From: Phyto melanocephala
Taxonomy: Eukaryota; Arthropoda; Insecta; Diptera; Rhinophoridae
DNA: 64,000 nt
Direction: 5' to 3'
NCBI GenBank assembly: GCA_941918925.1
Contig: OW799233.1
Location: 59,398,841 to 59,462,840, forward strand
Below the pieces are notes generated by a model. That model was not told the origin of the DNA. It worked only from the letters and a program-made list of their open reading frames with translations, and did not search any database. Position 1 is the first letter of the stretch. The number at the start of each line of letters is the position of its first letter. The position numbers were made by a program, and so were the translations under genes. Below are positions 60,022-64,000 of this stretch, one piece after another.

Positions 60022-60288
60022 TAACAATTACTTGTGAAAGTAAATATCGGCCAAGTGCTCGCCACGGCTTCAGTCGCAAACTTTTATCCGATGGTCCATA
60101 TTTTAAATGATAATGTGGACGTTTAATTGTTGGACACGACGACGAGACGAGGTTGACGGATTCCTGGGGGACGCAATACATGCACCCAAAGCTTGTTAAG
60201 ATCTTGCTTCCGTTAGTCTTGCCATATGTGACGCCTTGATTTAATACAATAATTATGTCCTGTACTTTCACATCAAAATGCAAATAAG
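60022..60288 (-). CDS. Unidentified exon-like open frame
   Basis: On the - strand, ctattttag|CTTATTTGCATTT could be an acceptor and TCACAA|gtaatt a donor. Between them the frame is open for about 89 codons with mixed, non-AT-driven composition: HFDVKVQDIIIVLNQGVTYG, SFGCMYCVPQESVNLV, RPHYHLKYGPSDKSLRLKPW and RALGRYLLSQ. It contains a CxxC. I do not recognise the protein; it could be an exon of a host gene or a decayed transposon part. Composition and border sites are the only evidence. Confidence 0.3.
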
Positions 60289-60606
60289 CTAAAATAGTAC
60301 CGCTATCGAAAAATAATTCGCTCTAATCATAGTTGCATATCAGCCTTGCTGGACGCCTCCGAAGACACGCGAAGAGAAGTTGAGAACGGTAAATTAAATT
60401 TTTGGTACTTCTTAACTATTCGACGTACTTTGATACGGTTTGAAACTTCTTCACCTTTTTAATTTTCTCGTACCTCTATAAGGCTTTTATCATCTTATTT
60501 AGCTGATCGGTGGCAATCAGTTTACGTAAATAATACATAGTCTAATCCATTAGAACTCACAAGTCTCAAGGTTCAATTACCTATTTCAATTACTATTTAT
60601 TTTCAG

Positions 60607-60848
60607 TTTATGCTAATGATTTGCCAAATCAGCTTTCTTATTGCAAAATTCATATGTATGCAGATGATGTACAATTATACTTAAGCAGTCCAATGCATTT
60701 TGTAGCTGAAAATATCGTTAGACTAAACTATGATTTAAACAAGATATTTCTTTTGACAACTGCAAATGGACTTTGTCTTAACCCACATAAGACAAAATGC
60801 ATTATAATTCATAACAGATCATTTGTACCAGTTGCACGTAATAGTATT
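60607..60848 (+). pseudogene. Non-LTR reverse transcriptase fragment with YADD box
   Basis: VYANDLPNQLSYCKIHMYAD, then DVQLYLSSP, then NKIFLLTTANGLCLNPHKTK. YADD is the catalytic box, and 'W...N.L.LN..KT' follows as in Jockey-type enzymes. Cut at 60850 by copy B5. Confidence 0.85.
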
Positions 60849-60850
60849 TT

Positions 60851-61046
60851 TATACCCGCCACCAAAAAATTGGTGGGCGGTCCGTTTGTAACACATCGAA
60901 ATATTCATTTTAGACCCCATAAAGTACATATATTCTAAATCAGGGTTTGATGACGATCCAGCTATGTACGTCCGTCTGTTGAAAGCACGATAAAGGTCGC
61001 ACCGAAAAAGCTAGGGGGCTCAAATTTTGACAGAATCTTTCTTATA
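60851..61046 (-). mobile_element. Family B element, copy B5 (truncated)
   Basis: TATACCCGCCACCAAAAAAT-tggtgggcgg hairpin, gtaacacatcgaaatattcat, accccataaagtac core, gtacgtccgtctgttgaaagcacg, ends at ttcttatagacaag. Inserted in the reverse transcriptase fragment. Confidence 0.8.
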
Positions 61047-61493
61047 GACAAGAATTGTTTACTGATGATCTGGCATAAGCACCAGTGAAATGCATATAAA
61101 CCAGCTTAAACCCAACAACCAAATAAATATTATTGAAAAATTAAGGGAGCATATCCCGAATAATTTAGTAAATATATAATTAAAAAAGTTTTTATTTTTC
61201 GGTTGTCCCTCTAGGCATTTAGTGTTAACCAACGGTTAGCCAAATGCAGAGGGGATTAGAAAAATAAAATAAATTAAAATTGAAAAATTGTTGGTTGGGT
61301 TTTTGAAAAAGTTTTTTATAGTTTTTTGTTTTATTTTTGAATTCTCATTTTGTTAATGAGAATTTGAAAATATAACTTATAACATTTTAAACTTTTTCAA
61401 GAATTTGGGTAAAGGTTTACTGATGATCTGGCATAAGCACCAGTGAAATGCATATAAACCAGCTTAAACCCAACAACCAAATAAATATAATAT
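61047..61493 (+). repeat. Direct repeat pair of about 75 bp
   Basis: gtttactgatgatctggcat...accaaataaatat occurs at 61047-61121 and 61417-61491. The first copy runs on into a frame reading INIIEKLREHIPNNLVNI before a stop, perhaps the end of a non-LTR ORF. The spacing (370 bp) could reflect a partial LTR-like or tandem structure. Confidence 0.55.
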
Positions 61494-61550
61494 ATTATAT
61501 TAAAACTAACTGACTAAAAAACTAACATAGTTCTAGACCTTATTAACTAA

Positions 61551-64000
61551 TCTATATATATAAAAGAGTAACGTGACTGACTGACTGACTGATTCATCAT
61601 CGCACAGCCCAAATGCAAAGAGCTAGAGTCATGAAATTTGGACAATCGGTTCCTCTTTCGATATATAGCTCCACTAAGAAGGGATTTTTGGAAATTTGTA
61701 CTTTAAGGGGGTAAAAAAGGGTAAAAACGGGTAAAATCGGTAATCTTATATCTGCTAAACTAAAACCGATACAAATAATATTGAAAAAGTATTGTAATTT
61801 GCACAAAAAATAAGCTGACAGGTGTCTGGCCTTTTTTAGGAATTTTCAACCCCTAAGGGGAAAAAACGGGTAAAAACTATAATTTGGTACTTTTTTGGTA
61901 CCCTATGTAACTTCCAAATGCATAAAACTAGGAAAAAAATTTAAACTGTTTTAAGTAATCCGCGAAAAAATATTAATAGGAATTCGGCACTTTTTTCAAA
62001 TTCATATGTATAAGGGGTAAAAATTGTCCCTTTTTTTGGTACTTTTTTTAAAATAAACTTTTCTTATATTATTCAATGGGACAAAATTTGACAATTATTA
62101 TTTCCTAATAGAATATGGACAACTATTTAGCCGAAATTTTTGGAAACTTTTCTGGGGACAAAAAAGGTACCAAAAAGGGGAATATTCCGGAATATGTATG
62201 TAATTCCTAATTAGACGGCCAATTTTCACAAAATTTTTAATTGGGATTTCACTAAACATAAAAAATTATGTAATTTAGTAAAAATTGAAACACATTCATA
62301 ACAGGGTAGAAAAGGGAAAAATCGGGAAGAGTTTGGTACTTTTTAGAACATAATTACTTTTTTGCAAAAAAGAGTAGATTTTGTGGTACTTTTGGTATTT
62401 TCTACGTTTATGAAGGTAGGATTGTATAATCAAGGACTATTGATTCCAGGCGAGACTAAAAATTTTATGGGCGACCAAAAAGGTACTTTTTTGAATTTTG
62501 ATGGTACTTTTTGTATTTTCTACGTTTATGAAGGTAGGATTGTACAATCAAGGACCATTGATTTCAGGTGAGACCAAAAATGTTATGGACGACCAAAAAG
62601 GTACTTTTTTTGAATTTTTATGGTACTTTTTGTATTTTCAACGTTTATAAAGATAGCATTATACAATCAAGGACTATTGATTCTAGGTGAGACCAAAAAT
62701 GTTATGGGCGACGAAAAAGGTACTTTTTTGAATTGTTATGGTACTTTTTGTATTTTCAACGTTTGCGAAGCTAGAATTTTAAAATTAGTGGCTATTGATA
62801 CAGGGTGAGACCGAAAATGTCATGGTCGACCAAAAAGGTACTTTTTTGAATTTTTGTATTTTCTACGTTTATGAAGGTAGGAATCAAGGACTATTGATTC
62901 CAGGTGAGACTAAAAATGTTATTGGCGACCAAAAAGGTACTTTTTTGAATTTTGATGGTACTTTTTGTATATTCTACGTTTATGAAGGTAGGATTGTACA
63001 ATCAAGGACTATTGATTTCAGGTGAGACCAAAAATGTTATGGGCTACCAAAAAGGTACTTTTTGTATTTTCTCCGTTTATGAAGGTAGGATTGTACAATC
63101 AAGGACTATTGATTTTAGGTGAGACCAAAAATGTTATGGGCGGCCAAAAAGGTACTTTTTTAGAATTTTTATGGTACTTTTTGTATTTTCTCCGTTTATG
63201 AAGGTAGGATTGTACAATCAAGGACTGTAGATTCTAGGTGAGACCAAAAATGTTATGGGCGACGAAAAAGGTACTTTTTTGAATTTTTATGGTACTTTTT
63301 GTATTTTCAACGTTTGCGAAGCTAGAATTTTAAAATTAGTGGCTATTGATACAAGGTGAGACTAAAAATGTTATGGGCCACCAAAAAGGTACTTTTTTGA
63401 ATTTGTATGGTACTCTTTGTATGTTCTACGTTTATGAAGGTAGGATTATGCAATCAAGGACTATTGATTCTAGGTGAGACAAAAAATGTTATGGGCGACG
63501 AAAAAGGTACTTTTTTGAATTTTTATGGTACTTTTTGTATTTTCTACGTTTATGAAGGTAGGATTGTACAATCAAGGACTATTGATTTTACGTGAGACCA
63601 AAAATGTTATGGGCGACCAAAAAGGTACTTTTTTTGAATTTTTATGGTACTTTTTGTATTTTCTCCGTTTATGAAGGTAGGATTGTACAATCAAGGACTG
63701 TAGATTCTAGGTGAGACCAAAAATGTAATGGGCGACCAAAAAGGTACTTTTTTGAATTTTTATGGTACTTTTTGTATTTTCAACGTTTGCGAAGCTAGAA
63801 TTTAAAAATTAGTGGCTATTGATACAAGGTGAGACTAAAAATGTTATGGGCCACCAAAAAGGTACTTTTTTGAATTTGTATGATACTTTTTGTATGTTCT
63901 ACGTTTATGAAGGTAGGATTGTACAATCAAGGACTATTGATTTCAGGTGAGACCAAAAATGTTATGGGCGACCAAAAAGGTACTTTTTTTGAATTTTTAT
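61551..64000 (+). mobile_element. Helitron-like element H4, 5' end and internal tandem repeats (runs off the window)
   Basis: Begins TCTATATATATAAAAGAGTA preceded by A, then gactgactgactgactgatt, a start shared in style with H3. The CTAG end is not in the window. No Rep/helicase coding seen. Confidence 0.65.
62370..64000 (+). repeat. 118-bp tandem repeat array with two monomer types
   Basis: The unit (ctacgtttatgaaggtagga...ggtgagaccaaaaatgttat...aaaaaggtacttttttgaat) recurs about every 96-122 bp, at least 14 times. A second type (acgtttgcgaagctagaatt...gtggctattgataca) appears at 62766, 63316 and 63790. From 63290 the pattern repeats as a block of four monomers (474 bp). Open frames here come from the repeat and encode nothing recognisable. 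Confidence 0.92.

Noticed and set aside
62362..63595. Several 62-76-residue open frames with similar protein text
   Set aside because: They follow the 118-bp tandem repeat; frames are broken irregularly and match no known protein.

Overview
The window looks like the genome of a fly (Diptera, probably a brachyceran close to the calyptrates). It is AT-rich and dense with transposable-element remains. It has spliced exons with GT/AG borders and long introns, and mini-me/DINE-1-like elements carrying the (GTCY)n tract and TATATACTTTATGGGGTC core known from Diptera. Nothing is prokaryotic: no operons, ribosome binding sites or CRISPR. The species cannot be fixed from the sequence alone.

One host gene is clearly supported: the 3' part of an M1-family (gluzincin) aminopeptidase on the + strand. 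Four exons (2649-2832, 24106-24299, 24380-24694, 45265-45529) join in frame into about 318 residues of the C-terminal ERAP1_C-like domain, ending at a stop codon. Two of the three introns exceed 20 kb (2833-24105 and 24695-45264); the third is 80 bp. The catalytic exons lie upstream of the window. One further exon-like open frame on the - strand (60022-60288) is unidentified.

The rest is mostly mobile DNA. The first giant intron holds a DNA transposon with about 260-bp inverted repeats (4031-6450), a non-LTR remnant (10220-11432), several copies of two related Helentron-like families (called A and B here), a hAT relic, a solo-LTR candidate, an inverted-repeat element (C1) and a seven-unit, 572-bp tandem array (17760-21600) related to a nearby foldback element (9544-9957). 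The second giant intron holds more A copies (one nested inside another's terminal hairpin, two fused head to tail), a Tc1/mariner pseudogene, three hAT-type elements, a YSD/PGQN-type DDE-like relic (33963-35241), two Helitron-like elements (37113-37852, 39527-40191) and several MITEs, some nested three deep.

Downstream of the gene (45530-64000) there is a three-level nest (45838-49915) whose innermost insertion looks like a head-to-tail Helentron concatemer. It is followed by a non-LTR RNase H remnant, a hAT relic, a decayed Ty3/gypsy element (51421-54400), a MITE, a second YSD/PGQN-type relic (55690-57622), a piggyBac pseudogene (58555-59520), a reverse-transcriptase fragment and a Helitron-like element carrying a 118-bp tandem array that runs off the window end.

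Families A and B share a 5' end (ACAAGTAAGAGTGCTATATTCGGC...). Each has its own motif (TATACCCTTCAC for A, TATACCCACCACC for B) that appears below the 5' end and again, inverted, at the 3' end. I found no convincing undescribed biological system. The most unusual items are the matched end codes of A and B, the concatemeric insertion, the satellite related to a foldback element, a miRNA-like hairpin in the first intron and the sheer size of the aminopeptidase introns. All calls are from reading the sequence; no database search was run.
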